DNA of 35,557 bases from NCBI GenBank assembly GCA_020628815.1, contig JAHDEN010000050.1:1-35557 (forward strand), read 5' to 3'. The notes beneath the pieces were generated by a model, which was not told where the DNA came from, searched no databases, and saw only the letters and a program-made list of their open reading frames with translations. The DNA comes from Chloroflexota bacterium (GTDB lineage: Bacteria > Chloroflexota > Anaerolineae > Promineifilales > Promineifilaceae). Numbering within the stretch: the first letter of the stretch is position 1; every line of letters starts with the position of its first letter. Positions 1-8,204 of the stretch are shown here, piece by piece. The translations under genes and the position numbers were made by a program.

Positions 1-1179
1 CTTAAATTCAGCCGCCCGTCCAACGGTGTATAGATTGTTAAATTTACTAACGCGGGCTTGGGTGATGGCTACTTGATTTTCATATTCAATGTCATAAATC
101 GGGTAGGAATACGGTTCAGAAACTACCATCGAGTCTAGAATTTCTTTTTTATGAACCAAACCTATTTTCGTGAGATCTTCTATGACACGGTCCACAACAT
201 CAGCGTCGGCCGAAGTAACCTCTGCGCACACAACTGTCTTGTCTTGTGGCACACCCATAGAGCTAAGATTTTTAAATTCAACCATCCGATTCACAACCAC
301 ATTGTCATCCATAAAATAGATCCAATGATTTGGTGATAACTGTGGTTTGTCGAGCAGTAAATAAACAGCATGCACCGTTCGATAAGACAACTTTGGCTGA
401 CACCCTATCAGTCGGCCGGTAATTGTTAACGGCAATGTTGAGATGAGTATGTCAACTTTTGCGATTTGACTGGTTTCATTCTGAACAAAGTTAACGCCTG
501 TGACGCGGCTGTCAGATTTTTCTAAATCTACAACCTCTGAATTTAACATGACGTGATCTTTTACTTCAGAATATAAAGCTTCCGCGATCGCTCCGTATCC
601 ACCTTGCCGAGGATAATGGAACTCACGGAATTTAGTTTTAGTGTTTTGTTTAAACCGATCTAAGGGCCCAGCTAAGCGTACTTTTGTTTGAGCCCAACTT
701 AGCGCGATGGTTTCCCCCGGAATGCCAAACAGTTTTTCGGTATATGGTCTAAAGAAATAGTCATAAAGCTCTTCGCCATACTTTTGAACAACAAAAGTTT
801 TGAAAGAGCTGGGTTGAGAGCGTTTGGGCCTCTGAAGGTAGCTGGTGATGATTCTTTTGATTTTTGGCAGTTCTGTCTTTTTCCCTAACTCAATTACATC
901 GAGTGGGTCATCCATCCATTGCGAATTGAAATAGATTTGACTTTGCCGACTGTGGCTGATCATCGGAGTTAAAGCTAGTAACTCCTTAAGAACTTCTTCG
1001 TCTTGCGTAAACAAGCGATGAGCTGCAAAGTCACATTTAAAACCATGCCAATCAAAGCTTCTTGCCAACCCCCCAGCATAAGGCTTGCGCTCAAAGACAA
1101 TCGGGTTGAGCCCTTGTTTTTTTGCTAGCCACGCACAGCTCAAGCCCGCAAATCCTGCACCTAATATTCCAATGTTCAA
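1..1179 (-). CDS. FAD-dependent amine-oxidase-like oxidoreductase (C-terminus cut by window edge)
   Basis: The reading frame is open from a TTG at 1179 down to base 1, giving 393 residues with no stop, so the C-terminus lies outside the window. The start is supported by a GAGG ribosome site five bases upstream. The N-terminus is a dinucleotide-binding fold (NIGILGAGFAGLSCAWLA), followed by an acidic/basic strand end (VFERKPYAGG), as in the protoporphyrinogen-oxidase, phytoene-desaturase and UDP-galactopyranose-mutase-like flavoproteins. Near the visible end, YTVGRAAEF fits the second FAD contact of the family. It lies 78 bases downstream of a sugar transferase on the same strand, so a role in polysaccharide or sugar-nucleotide chemistry is likely. 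The substrate cannot be read from the sequence. The family is fairly certain; the exact reaction is not. Confidence 0.8.
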   Translation of the reverse strand, partial: MNIGILGAGFAGLSCAWLAKKQGLNPIVFERKPYAGGLARSFDWHGFKCDFAAHRLFTQDEEVLKELLALTPMISHSRQSQIYFNSQWMDDPLDVIELGKKTELPKIKRIITSYLQRPKRSQPSSFKTFVVQKYGEELYDYFFRPYTEKLFGIPGETIALSWAQTKVRLAGPLDRFKQNTKTKFREFHYPRQGGYGAIAEALYSEVKDHVMLNSEVVDLEKSDSRVTGVNFVQNETSQIAKVDILISTLPLTITGRLIGCQPKLSYRTVHAVYLLLDKPQLSPNHWIYFMDDNVVVNRMVEFKNLSSMGVPQDKTVVCAEVTSADADVVDRVIEDLTKIGLVHKKEILDSMVVSEPYSYPIYDIEYENQVAITQARVSKFNNLYTVGRAAEFK

Positions 1180-1257
1180 ATTTGCCTCGCTTTGATCAGT
1201 GTGTGGTTTTTACACGCATAGATTGCATAGTAATTGTGTGTTTGAAACAAAATTTGG

Positions 1258-2046
1258 TTACTTACCTTTAAAAACGGCCGTAACAGTTAATACTAAAATT
1301 TTCAAATCCAACCACAAAGAGCGGTTTTGGATATATGAATGATCTAGTCGAACACGTTCGTCGAATTCCATCTCTGTCCGGCCGACAACTTGCCACAGCC
1401 CTGTAAGCCCCGGAATTGCTTCTAACCTAGCTGTGTGCCAAAGATCATAAGTTTCAACGGAGAACGATGTTGGGCGCGGTCCCACCCAAGACATTTCTCC
1501 ACGCCAAATATTCAAAATTTGTGGCAGCTCATCTAAGCTGGTTTTTCTTAAGATCCGACCCAACCGAGTAATTCGAGGGTCGTTTGTAATCTTAAAGTCG
1601 GGCCATTCAAGCTCGTTTAAATGCATGAATTCTTCTTTCCGCTTCTCGGCATCTTTTACCATTGTGCGGAACTTATACATTTTGAATCTTTTGCCATCTT
1701 TCCCCGTTCTTTCTTGAAGGAAAAAGACGCTTGCTTTCGGAGATTCAATCTTTAGCAGGATGGCACAAACGGCCATCACACCACCAACTAGTGGTGCCGC
1801 AATTACAATTAGACCGATATCCAACAGCCTTTTCAGAAACAAATATGTTTCTTCTTCAAATAATGGTGGCCTGTTTTCAATTTCTTCCCACCACTTTGGA
1901 AAAAGGTTCTTTTGGTTGTTTAGCTGTTGACGAGCGTTTACTTTGCCATCAAAAAGCGTCAGCTTTTCGGCCGTTAGTTCGACCCGACCCACTACGCGTT
2001 TGAGCAACGAACGAAAGCTTCTAAGTGGATTGCGTGATAAAGTCAT
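1258..2046 (-). CDS. Undecaprenyl-phosphate sugar-1-phosphate transferase (PglC/WcaJ-type bacterial sugar transferase)
   Basis: Initiates polysaccharide assembly by moving a sugar phosphate from a nucleotide sugar to undecaprenyl phosphate at the inner membrane. The 262-residue protein has a poorly conserved N-terminus, one hydrophobic segment at about residues 74-98 (preceded by KRLLDIG, typical of the re-entrant helix of this family), then the cytosolic catalytic core: ERTGKDGKRF and YKFRTM (112-129), the catalytic Asp-Glu pair in SLDELPQ (172-173), WVGPRP (187-192) and PGLTGLWQV. It lacks the multi-helix N-terminal part of WcaJ and so resembles the short PglC form. Its ATG lies inside the end of the upstream gene (26-base overlap), implying translational coupling. 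The sugar specificity is unknown. Confidence 0.93.
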   Translation of the reverse strand: MTLSRNPLRSFRSLLKRVVGRVELTAEKLTLFDGKVNARQQLNNQKNLFPKWWEEIENRPPLFEEETYLFLKRLLDIGLIVIAAPLVGGVMAVCAILLKIESPKASVFFLQERTGKDGKRFKMYKFRTMVKDAEKRKEEFMHLNELEWPDFKITNDPRITRLGRILRKTSLDELPQILNIWRGEMSWVGPRPTSFSVETYDLWHTARLEAIPGLTGLWQVVGRTEMEFDERVRLDHSYIQNRSLWLDLKILVLTVTAVFKGK

Positions 2047-3046
2047 AATCCTCTGTGTTCTTTAACTCTCTTGGGGGCAAGTAATTGGGCTGTTTCTTTG
2101 TTCTCAAGCTCTCAAGCAAGCCATCAAACGTTAACCCATCTTCAGGGAAGGCGGCTTGCGCACTTTCAATTTTTATTTTGGTTGATTGCTCAAGCTTACT
2201 TTTAATAAGCAGCGAAAATTGCCGTGCCTCATCTCTCGTAAACTCAGGGCATAGGACTAGTATTTCTTTATTAATCTCATCAAAAAGAACGTGATCAATT
2301 AATCTAACTTCTTGCTTGATTTGATTTGCGATCCGGCTCAATTTAAACCGATCTTGATTGTTTTGGAAGATTTCTTGCAGCAAAGCTTGGTTGACTTGGA
2401 AATCATTGTCGGCCGGGCCTGCTTTGATTTTGATGATGCTCAAAGGGTGAGCCGAATAGCGGCTCCGCATAATTTCGGATTGAATCGTTTTTTGAGTTTT
2501 TGGGTCATCTAAATGTTCTAAAAACGATGTTCCTAGTGTCGCAAAAGCCAATTCATATTCAATAATTGAATTTCGAATATATGTAAAGCCAAGCCCTAAA
2601 ACAGCTAAGAAAACAAGATCAATTACTGCGAACGATAGCTGGCTTGCGATTGTAAATTGTGTGAACAGAGTCAGTAATAAGACGTATGCTCCCAGAGCCA
2701 TCCCTAACGGCAATTGATAAGATTTAAGTCGATTAAGCTGTGGCACAAAGTTTGCCAAAAGCAGCAGCACGTTTACCATTACGGCAGGCCACACAGGGTA
2801 GTCTATGGGGTAAATGTTTGATCCAATATGGAGGAAAACAAATAGCGATTGGATGATAAATAGACCCAGTAAAGGGAGGCACAATTTTTTCATGATACTA
2901 AGAGCAAGAACTACAAATAAGCGAGATCGATTTAGAGGATGCTTATGTCTTGATCTAAATTTGACTTGGAACTTCGGTACAAAAAATTGAAAGTAAATTG
3001 AACGCAACACCAAGTTGCGCAATCGCATTAAAATCTTTTTCTGCAC
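2021..3046 (-). CDS. Membrane protein with a degenerate GGDEF-like domain
   Basis: The 341-residue frame begins with GTG at 3046; an ATG at 3028 (codon 7) is an equally plausible start and neither has a strong ribosome site. Residues about 53-160 carry four to five hydrophobic segments. Residues about 190-315 follow the GGDEF fold: a helix ending RSRYSAHPLSIIKI, a central RLIDHV…EILVLCP hairpin, and a late strand/loop AAFPEDGLTFDGLLESL that matches the conserved 'FPEDG.t...LL' region of diguanylate cyclases. The signature loop itself is replaced (DEINKE where GGDEF is expected), so it is predicted to be catalytically dead and perhaps a nucleotide or protein-binding module. It overlaps the following sugar transferase gene by 26 bases, which suggests control of polysaccharide synthesis. 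The GGDEF relationship is my alignment by eye. Confidence 0.65.
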   Translation of the reverse strand: MQKKILMRLRNLVLRSIYFQFFVPKFQVKFRSRHKHPLNRSRLFVVLALSIMKKLCLPLLGLFIIQSLFVFLHIGSNIYPIDYPVWPAVMVNVLLLLANFVPQLNRLKSYQLPLGMALGAYVLLLTLFTQFTIASQLSFAVIDLVFLAVLGLGFTYIRNSIIEYELAFATLGTSFLEHLDDPKTQKTIQSEIMRSRYSAHPLSIIKIKAGPADNDFQVNQALLQEIFQNNQDRFKLSRIANQIKQEVRLIDHVLFDEINKEILVLCPEFTRDEARQFSLLIKSKLEQSTKIKIESAQAAFPEDGLTFDGLLESLRTKKQPNYLPPRELKNTEDYDFITQST

Positions 3047-3590
3047 AGAGGAAACCTGCCTGTTTTAATAAAAACAAACACGGTCCAGTACAGAAATGTT
3101 ATTTTGAGATTAGATCCTAGCTTTTTGTTTTGTTCGGCAGCGCCCCTTCAACAAGCTCAGCTGCGAACTGACTATACAACACTTGGTTTTTCTTTTTTCA
3201 AAGAATTGCTTTTCCTAGATTGAAAATCGCCCTTAGGTCCTTCTGTATCCAGTTGTGAACTGGACGTAACACATGACTCATCTTGCTCACTTTCCAATAC
3301 GATTTCATGCTAGCAGAATAAAACCCGTGAATGAATCAAAAAAGATATAGGAAAATAGGACTAACCCCCTTTGAATGTAGCTTTTCCCTAAGCGCTTCTG
3401 GCGTGATTAGCACAGAAACTCAAACAATTGGCGCGATTGCTATTTGCGCCCTACCTCTGGTGAGTGAATTTTGTCTGTTAGATTGGATAAATTTAGAGTG
3501 TAAATTACTTTACAGGGTGTTTTTGTGCTTTGGGGGCTCATTTATATGCAGCTCGCTGGGGGGGGAGGATTTGCCAATGAATAGCTATCC
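3047..3590. other. Intergenic region between two minus-strand genes, with small hairpins
   Basis: About 540 bases without a convincing gene. It contains an imperfect hairpin at 3132-3168, a short perfect hairpin at 3248-3264 (TCCAGTT/AACTGGA) and a GGCGC/GCGCC hairpin at 3430-3450. An 87-codon plus-strand frame at 3331-3594 has no ribosome site and a composition unlike a protein, so I leave it out. The region should contain the promoter of the polysaccharide operon (end near 3046) and the 3' end of the TPR regulator transcript (end near 3590). Confidence 0.6.
3132..3168. repeat. REP-like imperfect hairpin
   Basis: Arms GTTCGGCAGC (3132-3141) and GCTGCGAAC (3160-3168) pair with one bulged G. 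The loop contains CTTCAACAAGCTCAG, which resembles the core of short dispersed repeats of the form CCTTCGACAAGCTCAGG that I recall from many bacterial genomes. Only one copy is visible here. Confidence 0.4.
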
Positions 3591-5564
3591 TTAAATCGAA
3601 TTTACCGACAGGGTGTAGTATACAGAGCGCCCTTTCCCCTGTTTTTCAAGCATCCCTTTTTCCAACAGATCTTGTAAATCTCGAAGGGATTGACGAGGTG
3701 ATATGCCGGCTAAGTTTTGATATTCCCTATTTGATATCTTCTCGTTTTCTTGAAGGTATGAAAAAATCAGCTTTTGCCGGTCGTTTAAACTGTCTTTAAA
3801 GCTTTTATAGCCAAAACCTTCGCGCAAAATTTCAAGGTCCTTGGCTAAAGCGGAAAAGCCCGTTTGTTCTGCAAGATCTAAGCCTTTATTAAAAAACACC
3901 CAAAATTTATCAACATTTCCTACTTGACCATACGCCTCTGCTAAATCATAAGCCGTGTGAGTTAGCCAATTTAGATTACCCATCTCAGACAACATATCCC
4001 AAGCAATTAGATATTTCTCAATCGCTTTTTCATACTCACTTTGCACAAAATGCAGCCCACCCATCGTTTTGTGATTAAGGGCAACCATTTCGATATTCAT
4101 AATGTCTTGGGCTAGGGCGGTGCTTTTGTTGAGATAATTTTTAGAGTTTTCAATTTCACCTAGCTGTGCATAAACCATACCGAGATTGTGTGACATTTCA
4201 GCCATTCTGACAGAATCACCAAGCTCAGTTGCTGCTAGCCACGCCTGCTGTCCAAATTCCACAGCTTTTCTAAGATCACCTTGTTTAATTGCTAGGTAGT
4301 ACCAGGCCGATTGTAAGTATGAAAATACTTTTCGGTCTTGATCGATGTTTAGGCTTGATGCCAACTGCATACTTTCTTCCGCTTCTTCTAGCCTTTCTTC
4401 GCGCATGAATAACTGTGCTCTGGCTATATAAACTCGAGTCAGTAGATTTTGGTCACTATTGCTTTCTGTGAGAAGACGAATCGTATGATTGTAATGCGCT
4501 AGAGCCTCATCAAAATTTGTTAGAAAGAGGGCCATCCCTCGTTTGAAATATGCTTCAGCTTTTAATTCAACCGTTGGTGCCGCCAAACCTTTTTGATAGA
4601 TGGTTAGCGCACTATCCAAGTCCCCGAGCAATTTCAAATTGTCACCTGCTAATAGCTGAATTCTGATCCAGGTGTCATCGTTTAAGTCGTTTTGCTCAAA
4701 CTGATAAATCAGCTTCTGCATGTCTTCGATTTGCATGTTGTTGCTAATTGCATCAGAGTGTTTGAGTAGAATGTCTGCACTTTTTTGAGGCAGTCGTGCG
4801 TTTGCTAGCTGTTGTGCAGCTTCAAAATAGTTCTGCTTTTTTAAAAAGTACCTTGCAATAGATTCGTGCCACCCTTTTCTTTCAGCATGGTCCAGGTTAA
4901 AGGTTAAGAATCGGGCTACCTCAGGGTGCACTAGGACGGTGGTTGAGCTTGGATCACTAATGACCATGGCGGAGTTTGTAAGCTCGACAAATGCCTTTGA
5001 AAGCTTTTCCCCTTCATTCTCACCATCTAAAATTTCACTTGCCAATTGGAAGGGCATCGATTGGTTGAAGGCTGTAAGTAAGCGCAATAATTTGCGTGCA
5101 AGTGGTGTATGGAGTAAATATTGATCTTCTAAAAAGTAGTTTTTTCGGCGAACTTGGTCTAATGAACTACGTAATTCTGCGACTACGGTTTTTGTTAACT
5201 CTATGATAGCATCCGTACGGGCTAAGTAGAGGGTTTGATGAGCAATGCCCATTTTTTCGGCCAATTCTCCAACCTTCATCCCATCGATAAAAAAAGAATT
5301 TAGCGTGTTGTAATATCTCCACTCACTGGATAACCAACTGTGTTCTCCCCCAGGCATTAAACTGTCAACAGACCAGCGGAGAACAGATCGCAACGCGCGG
5401 CCACGTATATCTGGAGTTACAGGGTGTCCCACAAAGAAACATTCAGTAACCAATGTTGATTGCGCCAACGACATCGAACTTAATTCTAAAATTCTTCCTT
5501 CGCGGACGAATTTCAAGCCATCAGACAATTCTTTTTGCAGATCAATATTTGTGAGTTGGTCCAT
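3591..5564 (-). CDS. TPR-repeat transcriptional regulator with N-terminal HTH and C-terminal winged helix
   Basis: A 657-residue cytosolic protein of unassigned family. Residues about 97-122 (VGELAEKMGIAHQTLYLAR) look like a helix-turn-helix. The middle, about 290-580, holds roughly seven TPR-like units with the usual A-Y/G/A spacing (for example AEAYFKRGMALFLTNFDEAL and AEMSHNLGMVYAQLGEIENS). The last 60 residues (NDRQKLIFSYLQENEKISNR onward, ending KGMLEKQGKGRSVYYTL) form a winged helix of the DeoR/Fic-associated style. No P-loop is visible, so it resembles the sensor half of STAND/MalT-like regulators without the ATPase. It is divergent from the C11 peptidase gene with 165 bases between starts, so I infer that it controls the secreted peptidases. 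It contains no CGGCCG motif in 1,974 bases, unlike its neighbours. The ligand is unknown. Confidence 0.75.
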   Translation of the reverse strand: MDQLTNIDLQKELSDGLKFVREGRILELSSMSLAQSTLVTECFFVGHPVTPDIRGRALRSVLRWSVDSLMPGGEHSWLSSEWRYYNTLNSFFIDGMKVGELAEKMGIAHQTLYLARTDAIIELTKTVVAELRSSLDQVRRKNYFLEDQYLLHTPLARKLLRLLTAFNQSMPFQLASEILDGENEGEKLSKAFVELTNSAMVISDPSSTTVLVHPEVARFLTFNLDHAERKGWHESIARYFLKKQNYFEAAQQLANARLPQKSADILLKHSDAISNNMQIEDMQKLIYQFEQNDLNDDTWIRIQLLAGDNLKLLGDLDSALTIYQKGLAAPTVELKAEAYFKRGMALFLTNFDEALAHYNHTIRLLTESNSDQNLLTRVYIARAQLFMREERLEEAEESMQLASSLNIDQDRKVFSYLQSAWYYLAIKQGDLRKAVEFGQQAWLAATELGDSVRMAEMSHNLGMVYAQLGEIENSKNYLNKSTALAQDIMNIEMVALNHKTMGGLHFVQSEYEKAIEKYLIAWDMLSEMGNLNWLTHTAYDLAEAYGQVGNVDKFWVFFNKGLDLAEQTGFSALAKDLEILREGFGYKSFKDSLNDRQKLIFSYLQENEKISNREYQNLAGISPRQSLRDLQDLLEKGMLEKQGKGRSVYYTLSVNSI

Positions 5565-5729
5565 TTTGGTTTAGCTCTTAAGGCAAATCTTAAGATAACA
5601 TTTTTAGGCTAATTTTACACATTAGGAGAAATTATTCTTCCAACAATATTCAATTTCAAACGATTTTGTATGATCGAGTTAGAGATTATCAGTTAAATCT
5701 CAGCAAGATCCACGAAGAATATTAAAAAA
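5565..5729. promoter_or_regulatory. Divergent control region between the TPR regulator and the C11 peptidase
   Basis: AT-rich 165-base spacer. TCTTAAG occurs twice with a 12-base period (5576-5582 and 5588-5594), next to the regulator start, each copy containing the palindrome CTTAAG. A second element has CTAAT/ATTAG arms (5609-5625) and TTAGG direct repeats (5604-5608, 5622-5626). A TGTATGAT extended -10-like sequence (5667-5674) could serve the peptidase gene. The spacing suggests operator sites, but this is by eye only. Confidence 0.4.
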
Positions 5730-8153
5730 ATGAGCACCTCAAAATCACCAAAATCCTACGTACTTAATCTTAAAGAAATTACCCTAAGATTAATATTGCT
5801 ATTTCTTGCTGTCTTAAGCTATTTGCTATTTCCGGCCGACCTGAATGCACAAGCTGATTCTAATGATGCCTCAAGCCGGACTGTGGGGTTAAGTCATATT
5901 GATGCCGCGACCCTTTCGCTTCAAAACCCTGAAATGCATGTGACATTGGATGTTCAAGAGGCTGGTTTAGAATCAGTTAGCCTTGAATTAACGTATCACC
6001 AGTTCGATCCAACTAGTCCTGAAGGGCAATGGGCCGATTCTGGATCTTTTTCTTCAGGCTCTAGCCCTGTTGCGATTGGATCATTTTTAATTCCGGTTGA
6101 AGATTCAGTTGGTCCTCAAACTAGCACCATTGCTATTCCAAGAAATATTATTGCTGGGCTCAAGAAACATCCTGCCATCATTGTAGGTAGACTTGTTGGA
6201 GACGACGGTCAATTTGAAGACAGTTTGGCTGTGACTTTCTTCATGCAAGAAGAAATAGAGTTGATTCATGCTTCTGCACTGGCTTTTGACAATCCGATGT
6301 ACAGCAGCGGCAATATGGCACCCCAAATTAGAGAGACGGTGGAAGGGATTAAAACCGCTTCAATATTGAAAGCTGATGTTCTTTCAATTATTTTAGCAGA
6401 TAGCTATGGTGTCGATAACAGCAAGATTTACTTTGTTTATAACGGTGTGGTGGTCGAAACTGACGCATTGTTTAGCGGCTTACCAAATCACTTAGGGATG
6501 ATAAGTTCATCTGTGTTGGAATACGACATGGGGAACGGGGATACCTTGGGTGGATTTCTAAAATGGGTAAACGGCTTTAGCCAGAATTCACGAGTTAGTT
6601 TTTCGTATTACGGCCATGGATCTGCAATCATGCCCAATATCGAAGCTGAGATAGCTGCACCGGCCGAGCATGATAATCAATCATCTTCAGGAAGCGGTCC
6701 AGTTACGATGCCTTCGTGGGTTGCGGTTCAACCATCTTGGGTAGCTGTGCAACCTTCCTGGGTTGCGGTTCAACCCTCGTGGGTTGCTGTCCAACCTTCG
6801 TGGGTCGCAGTCCAGCCATCATGGGTGGCTGTGCAACCGTCATGGGTTGCTGTTCAACCAACATGGACAATTGCAGAAGAACATTTTGCAACAGATAGCC
6901 ATCCTGTGAGCCTGATTTCTGTCAAAGATATTGCCCGAGCGGTACAAGTTGGAACAAATGATGGAGAGAAGCCACTCGCTGTTTTGGACTTAGTCCACTG
7001 TTTCAGCCTCTCAGTCGAGCAAATTTATGAACTTGCTCCTTATGCAGAGTCGATTGTGGGTAGTGCAAACTATCACTTTTTCGATGCCAGAATGCCAGGG
7101 CAAGCGCTAACAGACCTAAACGCAAGCGCGGATCCTTTAATCTTGGCTGATGAAATAATGCAATCGTATGACCGCACATTGCCAGAAGTAGGTTACCCCC
7201 GAACAATGGCGGTAGTTGACGGGCGCGAAGTCCAAAATATAAAAACCCACTGGGATCGCACCTCAGTTAAGCTAATCGAGGCGTTTGAGGAAGATCATGC
7301 AGACACTCGTATGAAATTGCAAGTGGCATATCAGAATGCAACGAAATATGACTCAACTTCCTGTGACAACGATTTCTCTTTGAAATCCCCTGATGGGCTG
7401 GTTGATTTTTACGAGCTATCGATTCAAATTGAGCAGCAATTTGCGGGTAATTACGCGTTGACTCAGGCGGCTCATTTAACATCTTCTCAGATAGACGCCG
7501 CGATTTTCTCAACTGTGAATAGCTCCGGTAACCCTTGGTTTGGAACGAGTAGCGCTGATCATTGGAATTTCTCTGGGAAAGGGCTCTCTATTTTTGCAGA
7601 CTTTCAGGGTGTGGCTGATCCAAATAGCCAAGCGGTTGCGTTAAGCTGGCAAACGGCCTTTTATAATCGCATGCCGACGGACATTCATTTAACTCCGTTT
7701 GACTTTTTAATGTCGGAAGATGGCGGCCATACGTGGGCCGATGTTATTGAGGCGTCGTGGGATGGGTATGAGGTCTATCCACAAAGCTGCCTAATCACGA
7801 TTCCCCCAGATCATGACGAAGTGGATGTTTCACTTACGGCCGTAAATTTGACTCCTGCTCAAAAGGGAAGTCGCCTTATGGAAGCTGAGATTTCAACCGA
7901 AGCACCGCTTGGTAACCTAATCGTTTTGTTTGAAGTGGTGCAAGATGATGAAATTATCTACAGTGAATCTGTTTATACAGGTTGGCTAGAAGCTGGCGAC
8001 CATTCCATTGTTTCGGCCGGAACCTTTTCCAAAGAGCTCTTGAAGGATGCACATAGTTCTGACATTGACTTGCGCATTACCCTTGACCCCTCTGGTTATC
8101 TCATTGAAAGCTCAACGGCTGATAATCAGATCGTTCAGCAGATTGGTCATTGA
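5730..8153 (+). CDS. Secreted clostripain-like (family C11) cysteine peptidase with a PSWVAVQ heptad array
   Basis: An 807-residue exported protein. A signal peptide (hydrophobic stretch about residues 20-37, probable cleavage after DLNA at about 41) is followed by a beta-rich N-terminal region. The C11 fold is recognisable from DMGNGDTLGGFLKWV, the catalytic His in SYYGHGSA (His296) and the catalytic Cys in LDLVHCFSLSVEQIYEL, then YAESIVGSANY (Cys424). In clostripain the matching motifs are close to DHGGG and FDACLMG, so this is a divergent member. Between the two catalytic residues lie seven exact copies of PSWVAVQ plus one degenerate copy (residues 328-383). The C-terminus (about 700-807) resembles a CARDB-type beta-sandwich (LDPSGYLIESSTADN). 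No strong ribosome site precedes the ATG. It is first of three secreted peptidases in tandem. The cleavage specificity is unknown; clostripain itself cuts after Arg. Confidence 0.85.
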   Translation: MSTSKSPKSYVLNLKEITLRLILLFLAVLSYLLFPADLNAQADSNDASSRTVGLSHIDAATLSLQNPEMHVTLDVQEAGLESVSLELTYHQFDPTSPEGQWADSGSFSSGSSPVAIGSFLIPVEDSVGPQTSTIAIPRNIIAGLKKHPAIIVGRLVGDDGQFEDSLAVTFFMQEEIELIHASALAFDNPMYSSGNMAPQIRETVEGIKTASILKADVLSIILADSYGVDNSKIYFVYNGVVVETDALFSGLPNHLGMISSSVLEYDMGNGDTLGGFLKWVNGFSQNSRVSFSYYGHGSAIMPNIEAEIAAPAEHDNQSSSGSGPVTMPSWVAVQPSWVAVQPSWVAVQPSWVAVQPSWVAVQPSWVAVQPSWVAVQPTWTIAEEHFATDSHPVSLISVKDIARAVQVGTNDGEKPLAVLDLVHCFSLSVEQIYELAPYAESIVGSANYHFFDARMPGQALTDLNASADPLILADEIMQSYDRTLPEVGYPRTMAVVDGREVQNIKTHWDRTSVKLIEAFEEDHADTRMKLQVAYQNATKYDSTSCDNDFSLKSPDGLVDFYELSIQIEQQFAGNYALTQAAHLTSSQIDAAIFSTVNSSGNPWFGTSSADHWNFSGKGLSIFADFQGVADPNSQAVALSWQTAFYNRMPTDIHLTPFDFLMSEDGGHTWADVIEASWDGYEVYPQSCLITIPPDHDEVDVSLTAVNLTPAQKGSRLMEAEISTEAPLGNLIVLFEVVQDDEIIYSESVYTGWLEAGDHSIVSAGTFSKELLKDAHSSDIDLRITLDPSGYLIESSTADNQIVQQIGH
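6711..6878 (+). repeat. 21-bp in-frame tandem repeat coding for PSWVAVQ
   Basis: Seven complete 21-base units (6711-6857) each encode PSWVAVQ, followed by a degenerate unit (6858-6878, PTWTIAE). The units differ almost only at synonymous third positions (TCG/TCT/TCC/TCA for Ser; GTT/GTA/GTC/GTG and GCG/GCT/GCA for Val and Ala), so the amino-acid sequence has been held constant while the DNA diverged. That argues for selection on the peptide rather than very recent slippage. Confidence 0.95.
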
Positions 8154-8173
8154 GAGCCAGCTAATTGATTGAA

Positions 8174-8204
8174 TTTGTGGCGCAATTATTAATTGCGCCA
8201 CAAA
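8174..8204 (+). terminator. Perfect hairpin after the C11 peptidase gene
   Basis: TTTGTGGCGCAATT (8174-8187) pairs perfectly with AATTGCGCCACAAA (8191-8204) around a 3-base loop, 20 bases after the stop codon. The downstream sequence is only moderately T-rich, so termination is likely but not certain. Confidence 0.65.

Noticed and set aside
151..336. 61-codon plus-strand ORF
   Set aside because: Lies antisense inside the FAD oxidoreductase frame, which is well supported by motifs.
3331..3594. 87-codon plus-strand ORF in the spacer
   Set aside because: No ribosome site, atypical residue composition, and it overlaps hairpins; better explained as intergenic sequence.
6711..6878. Possible CRISPR-like or non-coding repeat array
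   Set aside because: Units are contiguous 21-mers with no spacers, in frame, with synonymous differences; it is a coding repeat.
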